Of a stretch of 64,000 nt of DNA, positions 18,738 through 27,916 are shown one piece after another. The position numbers and the translations under genes were made by a program. Each line of letters begins with the position of its first letter. Position 1 is the stretch's first letter. Source of the DNA: Pseudomonas cedrina subsp. cedrina (GTDB lineage Bacteria; Pseudomonadota; Gammaproteobacteria; Pseudomonadales; Pseudomonadaceae); the NCBI RefSeq assembly GCF_001983175.1, contig NZ_MNPW01000003.1, positions 372,001 through 436,000 of the forward strand, read 5' to 3'. The notes below the pieces were generated by a model. It ran no database searches, was not told the DNA's origin, and saw nothing but the letters and a program-made list of their open reading frames with translations.

Positions 18738-20464
18738 CACAGCTCAGGCCCCATGGAAAAGTGCAAGCGAATGCCGCCCGGATCTTCGAGGGCATGGGCC
18801 AGGTCAAGGCGGATCGGACCGACCGGTGACACCCAGCGAATGCCAACGCCGACGCCGGTCTTGAGGCTGGGCATCTCCAGGGTATTGAACGAGTTGCCCT
18901 GGTCGATAAAGGTCGCGATCCGCCATTTTTCGGCAATGGAATATTGATACTCGGCGCTCAGGGCCACCATGTAGCGCCCGCCGATGCGTTCGCCCCGGTT
19001 GTTCTTGGGCGACAGCGTCTGGTACTCGTAGCCGCGCACGCTCTGGTCGCCACCGGCAAAGAAACGCAGCGACGGCGGCACCGACTGGTAGCCGTTGGTG
19101 GCGCTGCCGCCCACCTGCGCGCGCGCCAGGAAGCGGTGGTTGTCCCACAGGGTGGTCAGGCCTTTGACCATGGCGGTGCCGTAAAGCAGGTTGGTGTCGG
19201 AGCCCAGTCCTTCCTTGGCGACCTTGGCATCGAACGCCAGGCGATAGCCATTGTGCGGATCGATGCGGTTGTCGCTGCGCAAATACGAATAGTTGATACC
19301 CGGCATCACCAGGTTGCTCAGGCCCGAGTCGTCGCCCAGGCGATATTCTTCGCGCTGGTACTTGAGCGAGATCACCCGGGTCCAGCCGCTGGGCAACTTG
19401 CTGTGCCATTCGGGGCCGAGGGTGAGCAATTTACTCAGGGTATCGGTGTCGGCGATTTCTTCATTCTGATAGCCCCCGGCAAAACGCAGTTTGTCGGTCA
19501 GCGGCGGGTCCAGCGGAATGTCGTACCACAGGCCGACGTTCTGGCGCGGCGCCGACAGCTCGGCCTCCCAACCGTAACTATGCCCTTGGGGGTTGACCCA
19601 ATGGCGGGTCCAGTTGGCCCGGCCGCGTGGGCCGACGTCGGTGGAGAACCCAAGACCCAGGCCCATGGTGCGCGGCTTGCGGGTCTCCAGGCGCACGGCC
19701 ACCGGGATGATGTCGTCGGTCGAAGCCGCGGGCGCGGCGTCCACGCGCACGCCTTCGAAAAAGCCGCTGGCCTGCAGGTTCTGGTTAAGCTCGGCGATCA
19801 ATTCGGAATCGTAAGGCGTGCCGCTTTTGAACGGCACCATGCGTTGCAGCAGGTCGTCGTCGAACGGCGTATCGCCGGCAAAGCTGACTTTACCCAGCGT
19901 GTAGCGCGGGCCACTGTCGTAGATGAGTTCGATATCGGCGACACCGGCCTGCGGGTCTACCGAGAGTGTCTGCCGGGTAAAGCGCCCGCTGAAAAAGCCG
20001 TAGCGCGAGGCCTGGTTCTGGATCAGGCGCTTGGCGTCTTCGTAGTGGCCGTGGTTGAGCACCGCGCCGGACTTTAAGTCGTCGCTGACGGGCACGCGAA
20101 AGGCCTTGAGGTCGGCGGCCTGGCCATCGACCCGGATGGTCACGTTGCGCAAATGCACCGGTTCGCCGGGGTCGATGGTGAGGACAAGGCGCGGAGTCTT
20201 GCCGCCCTTCACCTCACTGTCGATACGGGTTTGATAGAAGCCCAAGGCCTGGGCGGCCTTGCGCGCCTGCTCTTCGGCACCACGGCTGAAGCGCAGCAAG
20301 GCCTCTTCATCACGATCGCCGACCCCGCCGATGTAGCCTTCGATGTTGGCTTTCAACGCGTCGTTCGAAGGCTTGATCCGCACGTCCAATTCGCTTTGCG
20401 CCAAGGCACCGCAGCTTGTGAACAGCAGAATCAAGCCGCTGGTAAATCTTCCTGGAAACTTCAT
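18737..20464 (-). CDS. tamA: Translocation and assembly module subunit TamA (Omp85 family)
   Basis: A 575-residue outer-membrane protein with a signal peptide (about residues 1-22, ending SCGALAQ), three POTRA-like domains (about 25-270), and a C-terminal 16-strand barrel. Omp85 landmarks include the VRGYEY motif (RGY of loop 6) and a barrel end in H-F-S-M-G-P-E-L. It partners TamB in autotransporter and OMP assembly. Coupled to tamB by overlapping codons. Confidence 0.95.
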   Translation of the reverse strand: MKFPGRFTSGLILLFTSCGALAQSELDVRIKPSNDALKANIEGYIGGVGDRDEEALLRFSRGAEEQARKAAQALGFYQTRIDSEVKGGKTPRLVLTIDPGEPVHLRNVTIRVDGQAADLKAFRVPVSDDLKSGAVLNHGHYEDAKRLIQNQASRYGFFSGRFTRQTLSVDPQAGVADIELIYDSGPRYTLGKVSFAGDTPFDDDLLQRMVPFKSGTPYDSELIAELNQNLQASGFFEGVRVDAAPAASTDDIIPVAVRLETRKPRTMGLGLGFSTDVGPRGRANWTRHWVNPQGHSYGWEAELSAPRQNVGLWYDIPLDPPLTDKLRFAGGYQNEEIADTDTLSKLLTLGPEWHSKLPSGWTRVISLKYQREEYRLGDDSGLSNLVMPGINYSYLRSDNRIDPHNGYRLAFDAKVAKEGLGSDTNLLYGTAMVKGLTTLWDNHRFLARAQVGGSATNGYQSVPPSLRFFAGGDQSVRGYEYQTLSPKNNRGERIGGRYMVALSAEYQYSIAEKWRIATFIDQGNSFNTLEMPSLKTGVGVGIRWVSPVGPIRLDLAHALEDPGGIRLHFSMGPEL

Positions 20465-20500
20465 AGGCGCGGATGCTACACGAGCTGGGGAGAATTTTAG

Positions 20501-20530
20501 AACTCAGACATTTCTGAAAAATTCTGAGTT
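20501..20530 (-). terminator. Possible weak terminator behind the acetyltransferase gene
   Basis: An 8-bp inverted repeat AACTCAGA...TCTGAGTT with a 14-nt AT-rich loop overlaps the acetyltransferase stop codon and lies just upstream of tamA. Downstream (minus strand) it continues into an A/T-rich stretch but without a clean T tract. It could equally be an operator. Confidence 0.3.
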
Positions 20531-21179
20531 AAACCGTAGCCGCCTGTACCGCCTGGGGGTTGGGATGGAAAAACACGTGTTCCAGGATAGGACCTACGGC
20601 GACCTCACCAATTTCCTCGTAGCCCTGGCGCTTATAGAAATCCAGGTAGCGTGAATTGCCCGTATCCAGCACCACGCCGGATGAATGCGGGTCTTCGGCG
20701 CACCAATTGTGTACCGCCTCCAGTAACTGCTCGCCGTAGTGTTTGCCCTGGAACTGCGGGTGGATGCCCAACAAGGGCAGCACATGCACCGACTCGCTGG
20801 GCAGGCAGGCCAGTACCGCGTGATGGTAGTCGAGGTAACGCCGCGTGCCGCGCACGCCGGTGCTCAGCCACATGCGAATTTGCCAGGCCCAGCTCTCGGT
20901 GATCCCCAGGCGTCGCTGCGGTGGTGCGATCAGGGCGATGCCGATCAGTCGGTCGTTGACGAACAGGCCAATTGCGGGAAGTTTCTGAAAGAAATGCTGC
21001 TTGACCAACTCGCGCACGGTGGCGCGTACCCGTTGCTCGTAGCCCGCACGCTCGGCTTCGAAGATGTAGGCAAAGGTCGGTTCGTGACGATAGGCTTGAT
21101 ACAGCAGGGAGCGGGCCTCGCGGGAATAGCCGCTGTTGAGCAGGCGAATTTCGGCAGTGGCGGTCAGCGTGTCAGACAT
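20529..21179 (-). CDS. GNAT-family N-acetyltransferase
   Basis: A 216-residue protein with the GNAT fold. The acetyl-CoA-binding motif A region is LPLLGIHPQFQGKHYGEQLL, followed by motif B DTGNSRYLDFYKRQGYEEIG. The substrate is not evident. The frame opens at 21200, but the ATG at 21179 is favoured because AGGGAG lies 9 bp ahead of it. It is on the same strand as tamA with a 64-bp gap, and divergent from xthA. Confidence 0.85.
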   Translation of the reverse strand: MSDTLTATAEIRLLNSGYSREARSLLYQAYRHEPTFAYIFEAERAGYEQRVRATVRELVKQHFFQKLPAIGLFVNDRLIGIALIAPPQRRLGITESWAWQIRMWLSTGVRGTRRYLDYHHAVLACLPSESVHVLPLLGIHPQFQGKHYGEQLLEAVHNWCAEDPHSSGVVLDTGNSRYLDFYKRQGYEEIGEVAVGPILEHVFFHPNPQAVQAATV

Positions 21180-21348
21180 ACAATGAATCTCCCTGGGCAC
21201 CGCGCGAAAGGCGGCGTGCTCATGGGTACGAACCCAAGCGGCACGAGTCGTTCCCAGACATTAGCAGCGCAACGGCCATACCGCCACGCTGGCCCCCGTC
21301 CGACTTGTCCGCTAGCATCGCCCTTTTGCCAGGACGTCACCTGCGACC

Positions 21349-22161
21349 ATGAAAATCGTCTCCTTCAACATTAACGGGCTGCGCGCCCGCCCTCATCAAC
21401 TGGCGGCGCTGATCGAGAAGCACCAACCGGATGTGATCGGCCTGCAGGAAACCAAGGTGCATGACGACCAGTTCCCGTTGGCCGAAGTACAAGCCCTGGG
21501 CTATCACGTGTACTACCACGGCCAGAAAGGTCACTACGGCGTGGCCCTGCTTTCGCGCCTGCCGGCGCTGAGCCTGCACAAAGGCTTTGCCAGCGACGAA
21601 GAAGACGCCCAGCGCCGGTTTATCTGGGGCACGTTCGCCGATGAAAACGGCCACCCGGTGACCATCATGAACGGCTATTTCCCCCAGGGGGAAAGCCGCG
21701 ACCACCCGACCAAGTTCCCGGCCAAGCAGCGCTTCTATGAAGACCTGCAGCAGTTGCTCGAAAGCCAGTTCAGCAATGACCAGGCGCTGGTGGTCATGGG
21801 CGACGTGAATATTTCCCCGGAAGATTGCGACATCGGCATCGGTGCCGACAACGCCAAGCGCTGGCTCAAGACCGGCAAGTGCAGCTTCCTGCCGGAAGAA
21901 CGCGAGTGGATGGCCCGCCTGAAGAACTGGGGCCTGGTGGACAGCTTCCGCCACCTGAACCCGGACGTGGTCGACCGATTCAGTTGGTTCGACTACCGCA
22001 GCCGCGGCTTTGAAGATGAGCCCAAGCGCGGACTGCGGATTGACGTGATCCTGGCGTCCAATGGTTTGCTGGGGCGGGTCAAGGATGCAGGGGTGGATTA
22101 CGAACTGCGCGGCCTGGAGAAGCCGTCGGATCATGCGCCGATCTGGCTTGAACTGAGCTGA
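21349..22161 (+). CDS. xthA: Exodeoxyribonuclease III
   Basis: A 270-residue AP endonuclease/3'-5' exonuclease of the EEP superfamily, acting in base excision repair. Metal and catalytic motifs are in order: [10 protein letters not shown] (N7), [11 protein letters not shown] (E34), a central [51 protein letters not shown] and SDHAPIW (catalytic His near residue 266). The ATG at 21349 gives the family's normal N-terminus. Confidence 0.97.
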   Translation: MKIVSFNINGLRARPHQLAALIEKHQPDVIGLQETKVHDDQFPLAEVQALGYHVYYHGQKGHYGVALLSRLPALSLHKGFASDEEDAQRRFIWGTFADENGHPVTIMNGYFPQGESRDHPTKFPAKQRFYEDLQQLLESQFSNDQALVVMGDVNISPEDCDIGIGADNAKRWLKTGKCSFLPEEREWMARLKNWGLVDSFRHLNPDVVDRFSWFDYRSRGFEDEPKRGLRIDVILASNGLLGRVKDAGVDYELRGLEKPSDHAPIWLELS

Positions 22162-22209
22162 ACTAAAGGCTGATGAATATCTAATTCCTCAAAGGCTGAC
22201 AAATCTCTC

Positions 22210-22343
22210 TGTAGTGAGCGGGCTTTTCCCGCGCTGGGTGGCGAAGCCGCCCCAATAAAGGCATCGCCGAGCTTCAGGTAGAATCCGGTCGCCTGGTTTG
22301 GGGCTACTTCGCAGCCCAGCGCGGGACAAGCCCGCTCACTACA
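22210..22343. repeat. 134-bp REPIN between xthA and the PstS-OmpA gene
   Basis: Ends TGTAGTGAGCGGGCTT and its complement enclose a core with GGCGAAGCCGCCCCAATAAA and a near-inverse block. It has exactly the same length as the elements at 9816, 14882, 26251 and 45902. The left flank (GCTGACAAATCTCTC) also matches that of the 9816 copy. The right flank carries AGGTATCTACAC (inverted, 22349-22360) and a REP half. Confidence 0.8.
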
Positions 22344-22465
22344 AAGATGTGTAGATACCTGTGGCTATCGCAGGCAAGCCACAGTTTGATCCCTGGCGTG
22401 CCAGTCATATTTATGCAACCTGCCTGACTTATTCTCGCAGCACTCCCTTTGGCGTGAGGTGCGGC

Positions 22466-23797
22466 ATGAGGCTGCGCGTTCTGTTCCTGCTGTGCCTTTT
22501 TCCACTCCTGGCCGTTTCCGCCCCCCTGCCCGTTCCCGACCAAGGCCCTGCATTACGCATCCAGGGCTCCAACACCATTGGCGCGACGCTGGGGCCGGCG
22601 TTGGTCAAGGGGATGATGGAGCAGCAAGGCTTGCAGACCGTGCATAGCGAGCCTGGCGACGGTGCCAATGAACAACGCGTGGTCGGCAAGACCCGCCAGG
22701 GCAAGACAGTCACCGTCGAAATCGCGGCCCACGGTTCGAGCACCGGGTTCAGCGCACTGAAAAAATCCACTGCCGACCTCGCCGCCTCGTCGCGCCCGAT
22801 CAAGGACAGCGAACTGGTCGACCTCGAACCGCTGGGCGACCTGAAAAGCCCCGACGCCGAACAGGTAATTGCCATCGACGGCCTGGCCATCATCCTCAAC
22901 CCGCAAAACCCGCTGAATACGCTGAACACCGAGCAACTGGCGCAGATCTTCAATGGCGATATCAGCACTTGGGAGGCGTTGGGCGGTATCGGGGGGGCCA
23001 TTCATTTATATGCGCGCGATGACCAGTCCGGCACCTATGACACGTTCAAGGAACTGGTGCTGCGCCCGCGCGGCAAGCCCCTCGACCCTTCGGCCAAACG
23101 TTTCGAGTCCAGCGAGCAATTATCGGATGCGGTGAGCCAGGATCCCCAGGGCATTGGTTTTATCGGGCTGCCCTATGTGCGCCAAGCCAAAGCCGTGGCG
23201 ATCGTGGATGGCGACTCGCAGGCGATGTTGCCGCTGAACAGTCTGATTGCCACCGAAGACTATCCGCTGTCGCGCCGCCTGTTCTTTTACCGGCCGCCGT
23301 CGGGGCACAACCCGTGGGCCAAGGCACTGGTGGACTTTGCCCAGAGCAGCAAGGGCCAGGCGATCGTGGCGGCCAACGGGTTTATCGCACAGCAGGTGCA
23401 GGCGATGAACGTGGAGCCGCGCCCGTCGATGCCCGAGGACTATCAAGCCATCGCGCGTGAGGCTCAGCGTTTGACGGTGAATTTCCGGTTCGAGGAAGGT
23501 AGCGCCAGCCTGGACAACAAAGCGCGCCAGGACCTGCAACGGGTGGTGGCTTATATAAAGCGCCACGGCAAGCTCCAGAAGCAAGTCACGCTGGTGGGGT
23601 TTGGTGATATGAAGAACGACCCGCAGCGCGCGGCGTTACTGTCGAAATTGCGCGCAATGGCGGTGCGCCGGGAGCTGGTCAAAAGTGGCGTGGTGCTCAG
23701 GGACATTCGCGGTTTTGGCGCGCAGATGCCGGTGGCGGCGAATACGGCGGATGAAGGCAGGATCAAGAATCGGCGGGTGGAGGTTTGGGTGTATTGA
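22466..23797 (+). CDS. PstS-like phosphate-binding domain fused to OmpA C-terminal domain
   Basis: A 443-residue exported protein. Residues 1-19 form a signal peptide (MRLRVLFLLCLFPLLAVSA). Residues about 28-320 resemble periplasmic phosphate-binding proteins (IQGSNTIGATLG at the front, then DQSGTYDTFKELVL). Residues about 335-443 form an OmpA-type peptidoglycan-binding domain ending NRRVEVWVY. The protein is therefore probably a cell-wall-tethered ligand binder in the periplasm; the ligand is not shown by the sequence. The ATG at 22466 is chosen because the signal peptide starts there; the frame opens at 22361 inside a repeat. Confidence 0.87.
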   Translation: MRLRVLFLLCLFPLLAVSAPLPVPDQGPALRIQGSNTIGATLGPALVKGMMEQQGLQTVHSEPGDGANEQRVVGKTRQGKTVTVEIAAHGSSTGFSALKKSTADLAASSRPIKDSELVDLEPLGDLKSPDAEQVIAIDGLAIILNPQNPLNTLNTEQLAQIFNGDISTWEALGGIGGAIHLYARDDQSGTYDTFKELVLRPRGKPLDPSAKRFESSEQLSDAVSQDPQGIGFIGLPYVRQAKAVAIVDGDSQAMLPLNSLIATEDYPLSRRLFFYRPPSGHNPWAKALVDFAQSSKGQAIVAANGFIAQQVQAMNVEPRPSMPEDYQAIAREAQRLTVNFRFEEGSASLDNKARQDLQRVVAYIKRHGKLQKQVTLVGFGDMKNDPQRAALLSKLRAMAVRRELVKSGVVLRDIRGFGAQMPVAANTADEGRIKNRRVEVWVY

Positions 23798-23825
23798 GCC
23801 TTGGAATTTGTGCTGTGAATGCTGG

Positions 23826-23905
23826 CCTCATCGCGGGCAAGCCCGGCTCCCACAGTTGACCGAGTTCTCCTGTGGGAGCGGGCTTGCTCGCGAATGCAGG
23901 CAACT
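23826..23905. repeat. Head-to-tail inverted REP pair
   Basis: Two REP palindromes of the GCGGGCTTGCTCGCGA family lie back to back: CGCGGGCAAGCCCGGCTCCCAC and then TGTGGGAGCGGGCTTGCTCG. They sit between the convergent PstS-OmpA and acyl-CoA dehydrogenase genes, where they could act as a bidirectional transcription barrier. Confidence 0.7.
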
Positions 23906-23910
23906 CGGCA

Positions 23911-25140
23911 TTACCGCCCGCCGCGCATCAGCTCTTTAGGCACATACTTGCCGATCTCGAATTTGCCAATCGCCGCGCGGTGCACTTCGTCCGGCCCATC
24001 AGCCAGGCGCAGGGTACGTTGCATGGCGTACATGTAGGCCAGCGGGAAATCATTGGAAACACCGGCGCCGCCGTGGATCTGGATCGCGCGGTCGATCACC
24101 TTCAAGGCCACATTCGGTGCGACCACCTTGATCTGGGCAATTTCGCTTTTCGCCACCTTGTTGCCCACGGTGTCCATCATGTACGCCGCCTTCAGGGTCA
24201 GCAGGCGTGCCATGTCGATCTCCATGCGTGAGTCGGCGATCTTGTCGATATTGCCGCCCAACCGCGCCAGCGGCTGGCCGAAGGCGCTACGGCTGACCGA
24301 GCGTTTGCACATCAATTCCAGGGCGCGTTCGGCCATGCCGACGGAGCGCATGCAGTGGTGGATGCGCCCTGGGCCAAGACGACCCTGGGCGATCTCAAAA
24401 CCGCGGCCTTCGCCGAGCAATACGTTCTCATAGGGCACGCGCACGTTATCGAACAGCACTTCGGCATGACCGTGGGGCGCATCGTCATAGCCGAACACCG
24501 GCAACGGGCGCAGGATTTTTACACCAGGCGTATCCACCGGGACCAGGATCATCGAGTGCTGCTGATGGCGCGGCGCATCCGGGTTGCTCAGGCCCATGAA
24601 GATCAGGATCTTGCAGCGCGGGTCGCAGGCGCCGGAGGTCCACCACTTCTTGCCATTGATCACCCATTCGTCACCCTGGCGCTCGGCACGGGCGGCCATG
24701 TTGGTGGCGTCGGACGAGGCTACGTCGGGTTCGGTCATGGCGAAGGCCGAGCGGATTTCGCCGCGCAGCAAGGGCTCGAGCCAGCGCTGTTTCTGCTCTT
24801 CATTGGCGTAGCGCACCAGCACTTCCATGTTGCCGGTGTCGGGGGCGGAACAGTTGAAGGGCTCCGGGCCGAGCAAGGAGCGGCCCATGATTTCAGCCAA
24901 TGGCGCGTATTCGAGGTTGGTCAGGCCGGCGCCCAGTTCGGACTCCGGCAGGAACAGGTTCCACAGGCCTTCGGCTTTGGCCTTGGCCTTGAGTTCTTCC
25001 ATGATCGCGGTGTGCTGCCAGCGATCACCTTCGCTGACTTGGCGTTCGAACACCGGCTCGGCCGGGTAAACGTAAGCGTCCATGAACGCGGTGACGCGTT
25101 CACGCAGTTCCTGAACCTTGGGCGAATAGGCGAAATCCAT
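23911..25140 (-). CDS. Acyl-CoA dehydrogenase family protein
   Basis: A 409-residue flavoprotein with the three acyl-CoA dehydrogenase domains. Signatures include [16 protein letters not shown] (FAD/substrate loop, near residue 135), [13 protein letters not shown], and the C-terminal [16 protein letters not shown] and [10 protein letters not shown]. It should oxidise an acyl-CoA to the 2-enoyl-CoA; the chain type is not defined. It resembles the ACAD10/11-like branch more than LiuA. A divergent LysR gene 150 bp away may control it. Confidence 0.9.
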   Translation of the reverse strand: MDFAYSPKVQELRERVTAFMDAYVYPAEPVFERQVSEGDRWQHTAIMEELKAKAKAEGLWNLFLPESELGAGLTNLEYAPLAEIMGRSLLGPEPFNCSAPDTGNMEVLVRYANEEQKQRWLEPLLRGEIRSAFAMTEPDVASSDATNMAARAERQGDEWVINGKKWWTSGACDPRCKILIFMGLSNPDAPRHQQHSMILVPVDTPGVKILRPLPVFGYDDAPHGHAEVLFDNVRVPYENVLLGEGRGFEIAQGRLGPGRIHHCMRSVGMAERALELMCKRSVSRSAFGQPLARLGGNIDKIADSRMEIDMARLLTLKAAYMMDTVGNKVAKSEIAQIKVVAPNVALKVIDRAIQIHGGAGVSNDFPLAYMYAMQRTLRLADGPDEVHRAAIGKFEIGKYVPKELMRGGR

Positions 25141-25290
25141 GAGCAGCTCCCTTCTCTGAGAGGTTGTTTAGGTCATGCAATCGATGCTAGAACAGCGTTG
25201 ATAATTTACCTAGCCTATTCTCGGCGTGTATTAACATTCATCACCGATATATGATCGACGTATGGCCACCTAACAATAAAGAGCGCAACC

Positions 25291-26226
25291 ATGAATCTGA
25301 GCAAGGTCGACCTCAACCTGTTTATCGTCTTCGACGCGATCTACACCGAAGCCAACCTGACCCGCGCCGGGCAGATTGTCGGTATCACCCAGCCGGCGGT
25401 GTCCAACGCTCTGGCGCGGCTGCGGGAAACCTTCAACGACCCGCTGTTCGTGCGTACCGCCCAAGGCATGGTGCCCACGCCGATGGCCCAGAACATCATC
25501 GGCCCGGTGCGCAATGCGTTGTCGTTGCTGCGCGTTTCGGTGCAGGAAAGTCGCATCTTCAACCCGCAGCAGGCCGCCAAGACCTACCGCATCAGCATGA
25601 CCGACCTCACCGAGGCGGTGATCCTGCCGCCGCTGTTCCAGCGCCTGCGCCGCCTGGCACCCACCGTGGTCATCGAAAGTTTCCTGTCCAAACGCCGCGA
25701 GACCACCAAGGAACTGGCCGCCGGGCGCCTGGACTTTGCCGTGGACGCGCCGCTCAACACCGACCCGCAGGTGCGCCACGTCAAGCTGATGGAAGACCGC
25801 TACGTGTGCGCGATGCGCAAGGGCCACCCGATGGCGGGCAAAGACAAACTGACGCTGGATGATTACTTGTCGCTGACCCATATCCATATCTCCAGCCGGC
25901 GCAACGGCTTGGGCCACGTCGACCTGGCGCTGGGCAAGATGGGCATCCAGCGCAAGATCGCCCTGCGTTCCCAGCATTACTTGATGGCCTCCCAGGTGTT
26001 GCAGCAGACCGACATGGTCATGACCGTGCCCGAGCGCTTCGCCCGCCGTCATGAATTGCACTGGTTCAACTTGCCGGTCAACGATGTGCCCGCAGTGGAA
26101 ACCCACCTGTACTGGCACGAAAGCACCGACCAGGACCCGGCGAACCGCTGGATGCGCGAGCAGATGATCGAGTTGTGCCAGCAGGTGACGGCCCACGAGA
26201 AAAAGCTGGATGGCAAACAAACCTGA
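25291..26226 (+). CDS. LysR-family transcriptional regulator
   Basis: A 311-residue LTTR with the N-terminal HTH (DLNLFIVFDAIYTEANLTRA then GITQPAVSNALARLRETFND) of the NodD/LeuO/PcpR-like subgroup, marked by the DPLFVRTAQGMVPTP pattern. The effector domain follows. It is divergent from the acyl-CoA dehydrogenase gene, its likely target. The 150-bp gap between them is AT-rich and suited to shared control. Confidence 0.9.
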   Translation: MNLSKVDLNLFIVFDAIYTEANLTRAGQIVGITQPAVSNALARLRETFNDPLFVRTAQGMVPTPMAQNIIGPVRNALSLLRVSVQESRIFNPQQAAKTYRISMTDLTEAVILPPLFQRLRRLAPTVVIESFLSKRRETTKELAAGRLDFAVDAPLNTDPQVRHVKLMEDRYVCAMRKGHPMAGKDKLTLDDYLSLTHIHISSRRNGLGHVDLALGKMGIQRKIALRSQHYLMASQVLQQTDMVMTVPERFARRHELHWFNLPVNDVPAVETHLYWHESTDQDPANRWMREQMIELCQQVTAHEKKLDGKQT

Positions 26227-26250
26227 CCTGCCCCTGCGCAAAAGGCTGTC

Positions 26251-26384
26251 TGTAGTGAGCGGGCTTGCCCCGCGCCGGGTGGCGAAGCCGCCCCAATAAG
26301 GACAACGCCGAATTGCAGATAAAACTCGGTCGCCTGGTTTGGGGCGGCTTCGCCACCCGGCGCGGGGCAAGCCCGCTCACTACT
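26251..26384. repeat. 134-bp REPIN upstream of liuR
   Basis: Same family and length as the elements at 9816, 14882, 22210 and 45902. The ends are TGTAGTGAGCGGGCTTGCCC and the complement, and the inner arms GGCGAAGCCGCCCCAATA and the inverse are nearly perfect. Its right end lies 8 bp before the liuR promoter/operator. Confidence 0.8.
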
Positions 26385-26390
26385 GTGGCT

Positions 26391-26421
26391 CTTGACGTTA
26401 ACGTAAAGCAGCCACTAGCCT
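26391..26421 (+). promoter_or_regulatory. liuR promoter with LiuR-type box
   Basis: TTGACG (26392-26397, -35-like) is followed by TTAACGTAAAG; a TAGCCT lies 18 bp beyond as a possible -10. The box TTGACGTTAACGTAAAG inside the spacer is shared with two sites in front of liuA. A lengthened spacer holding a dyad is the usual MerR-family arrangement, so autoregulation by LiuR is inferred. Confidence 0.65.
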
Positions 26422-26449
26422 AGCGCCAAGCCATCCCTAGAGCGCCCCC

Positions 26450-26842
26450 ATGAGCACGACCTACAGCATCTCCGACCTCGCCCGCGAGCTCGACATCACC
26501 ACCCGCGCCATTCGTTTCTACGAAGAACAGGGCCTGCTGGCGCCGGAGCGCCGGGGCCAGGAGCGCATCTACTCGGCGCGCGACAAGGTCAGCCTCAAGC
26601 TGATCCTGCGCGGCAAGCGCATCGGTTTTTCGCTGGCCGAGTGCCGCGAGTTGATCGAGCTCTACGACCCCAGCAGCGGCAACCATGTCCAACTCAACAG
26701 CATGCTGGCCAAGATCGCCGAGCGCCGCGAGCAGTTGGAACAGCAACTGTTGGACATCGAACAAATGAAGCTGGAACTGGATACCGCCGAAGAGCGCTGC
26801 ACCCAGGCCCTGGCCACTACCATGAGCCAGGCCGGCCATTGA
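26450..26842 (+). CDS. liuR: MerR-family regulator of leucine/isovalerate catabolism
   Basis: A 130-residue MerR-type protein with an N-terminal winged HTH (SISDLARELDITTRAIRFYE then EEQGLLAPERRGQERIYSAR) and a C-terminal coiled coil (about 85-120, IAERREQLEQQLLDIEQMKL). Adjacency to liuE and shared boxes upstream of liuA identify it as LiuR (GnyR), known in P. aeruginosa as the regulator of the liu genes. No metal-binding cysteines are present, as expected for this branch. Confidence 0.9.
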   Translation: MSTTYSISDLARELDITTRAIRFYEEQGLLAPERRGQERIYSARDKVSLKLILRGKRIGFSLAECRELIELYDPSSGNHVQLNSMLAKIAERREQLEQQLLDIEQMKLELDTAEERCTQALATTMSQAGH

Positions 26843-26858
26843 TCAGAAGGTAACTGCC

Positions 26859-27758
26859 ATGTCCCTCCCCTCACACGTACGCCTGGTGGAAGTCGGCCCG
26901 CGCGACGGCCTGCAGAACGAAGCCCAACCCATCAGCGTGGCGGACAAGGTCCGACTGGTGGACGCTCTCAGCGCGGCGGGCCTGGGCTATATCGAAGTCG
27001 GCAGTTTCGTATCGCCCAAATGGGTGCCGCAGATGGCCGGTTCCGCCGAAGTCTTTGCGCAGATCCAGCGCAAGCCTGGCGTGACTTACGGCGCGCTGGC
27101 GCCGAACCTGCGCGGTTTTGAAGACGCGCTGGCGGCCGGGGTGAAGGAAGTGGCGGTGTTCGCGGCAGCGTCCGAGGCGTTTTCCCAGCGCAATATCAAT
27201 TGCTCGATCAGCGAAAGCCTGGCGCGTTTCGCGCCGATCATGGCCGCGGCCAGGCAGCACGGGGTCAGCGTGCGGGGCTATGTGTCGTGCGTGCTGGGTT
27301 GCCCGTATGAGGGCGAGATCGCACCGGAGCAAGTGGCGGCGGTCGCACGGGAGCTGTATGCCATGGGCTGCTATGAGGTGTCCCTTGGCGACACGATTGG
27401 CACCGGCACGGCGGGGGCCACGCGGCGGCTGTTCGAGGTGGTCGGCGCGCAAGTGCCACGGGACAAGCTGGCCGGGCACTTTCATGACACCTATGGCCAG
27501 GCCATCGCGAATATCTACGCCAGCCTGCTGGAAGGCATCAGCGTGTTCGACAGCTCTATCGCGGGCCTCGGCGGTTGCCCCTACGCCAAGGGCGCCAGCG
27601 GTAACGTCGCCACCGAAGACGTGGTGTACCTGCTCGAGGGCCTGGGCATCGAGACCGGTATCGACCTGCAAGCATTGATCGGTGCGGGCCAGCAGATCAG
27701 CAAAGTGCTGGATCGACCGACCGGGTCGCGTGTGGCCAAGGCACGTAACGCCAGTTGA
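26859..27758 (+). CDS. liuE: Hydroxymethylglutaryl-CoA lyase
   Basis: A 299-residue TIM-barrel enzyme that cleaves HMG-CoA to acetyl-CoA and acetoacetate, the last step of leucine degradation; also called mvaB. Signatures are VEVGPRDGLQNE (residues 9-20), the loop CVLGCPYEGEI with the catalytic Cys region, the metal ligands HFHDTYGQAIAN, and GLGGCPYAKGASGNVATEDV. It lies 16 bp after liuR, so they are co-transcribed. The other liu genes are 2.5 kb away beyond a small RNA gene and a minus-strand ligase. Confidence 0.96.
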   Translation: MSLPSHVRLVEVGPRDGLQNEAQPISVADKVRLVDALSAAGLGYIEVGSFVSPKWVPQMAGSAEVFAQIQRKPGVTYGALAPNLRGFEDALAAGVKEVAVFAAASEAFSQRNINCSISESLARFAPIMAAARQHGVSVRGYVSCVLGCPYEGEIAPEQVAAVARELYAMGCYEVSLGDTIGTGTAGATRRLFEVVGAQVPRDKLAGHFHDTYGQAIANIYASLLEGISVFDSSIAGLGGCPYAKGASGNVATEDVVYLLEGLGIETGIDLQALIGAGQQISKVLDRPTGSRVAKARNAS

Positions 27759-27777
27759 GTAGCCTAGCCGTGACAAA

Positions 27778-27809
27778 GTGTTACCGCCCGCCTACACATC
27801 GAGTAACAC
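27778..27809 (+). promoter_or_regulatory. Probable CbrB enhancer site upstream of crcY
   Basis: GTGTTAC (27778-27784) and GTAACAC (27803-27809) form a perfect dyad with an 18-bp gap, centred about 124 bp before the predicted crcY start. CbrB is the NtrC-type activator known to drive crcZ/crcY from sigma-54 promoters and is reported to bind TGTTAC/GTAACA arms. The assignment rests on that knowledge and the dyad seen here. Confidence 0.65.
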
Positions 27810-27890
27810 GGGAACAGGTTTTGGGTTATTGGATTGGGGTCAATCTTCGGTAAAAATTTAACTTATTGATTTTAAAGACATTTTAAAAGT

Positions 27891-27906
27891 TGGCACGGCT
27901 CCTGCT
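27891..27906 (+). promoter_or_regulatory. Sigma-54 (-24/-12) promoter of crcY
   Basis: TGGCACGGCTCCTGCT matches the RpoN consensus, with GG at 27892-27893 and GC at 27904-27905, exactly 12 bp apart. Transcription should start near 27917. The upstream dyad at 27778-27809 suits an enhancer-binding activator. Confidence 0.85.
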
Positions 27907-27916
27907 ATCTCTATGG

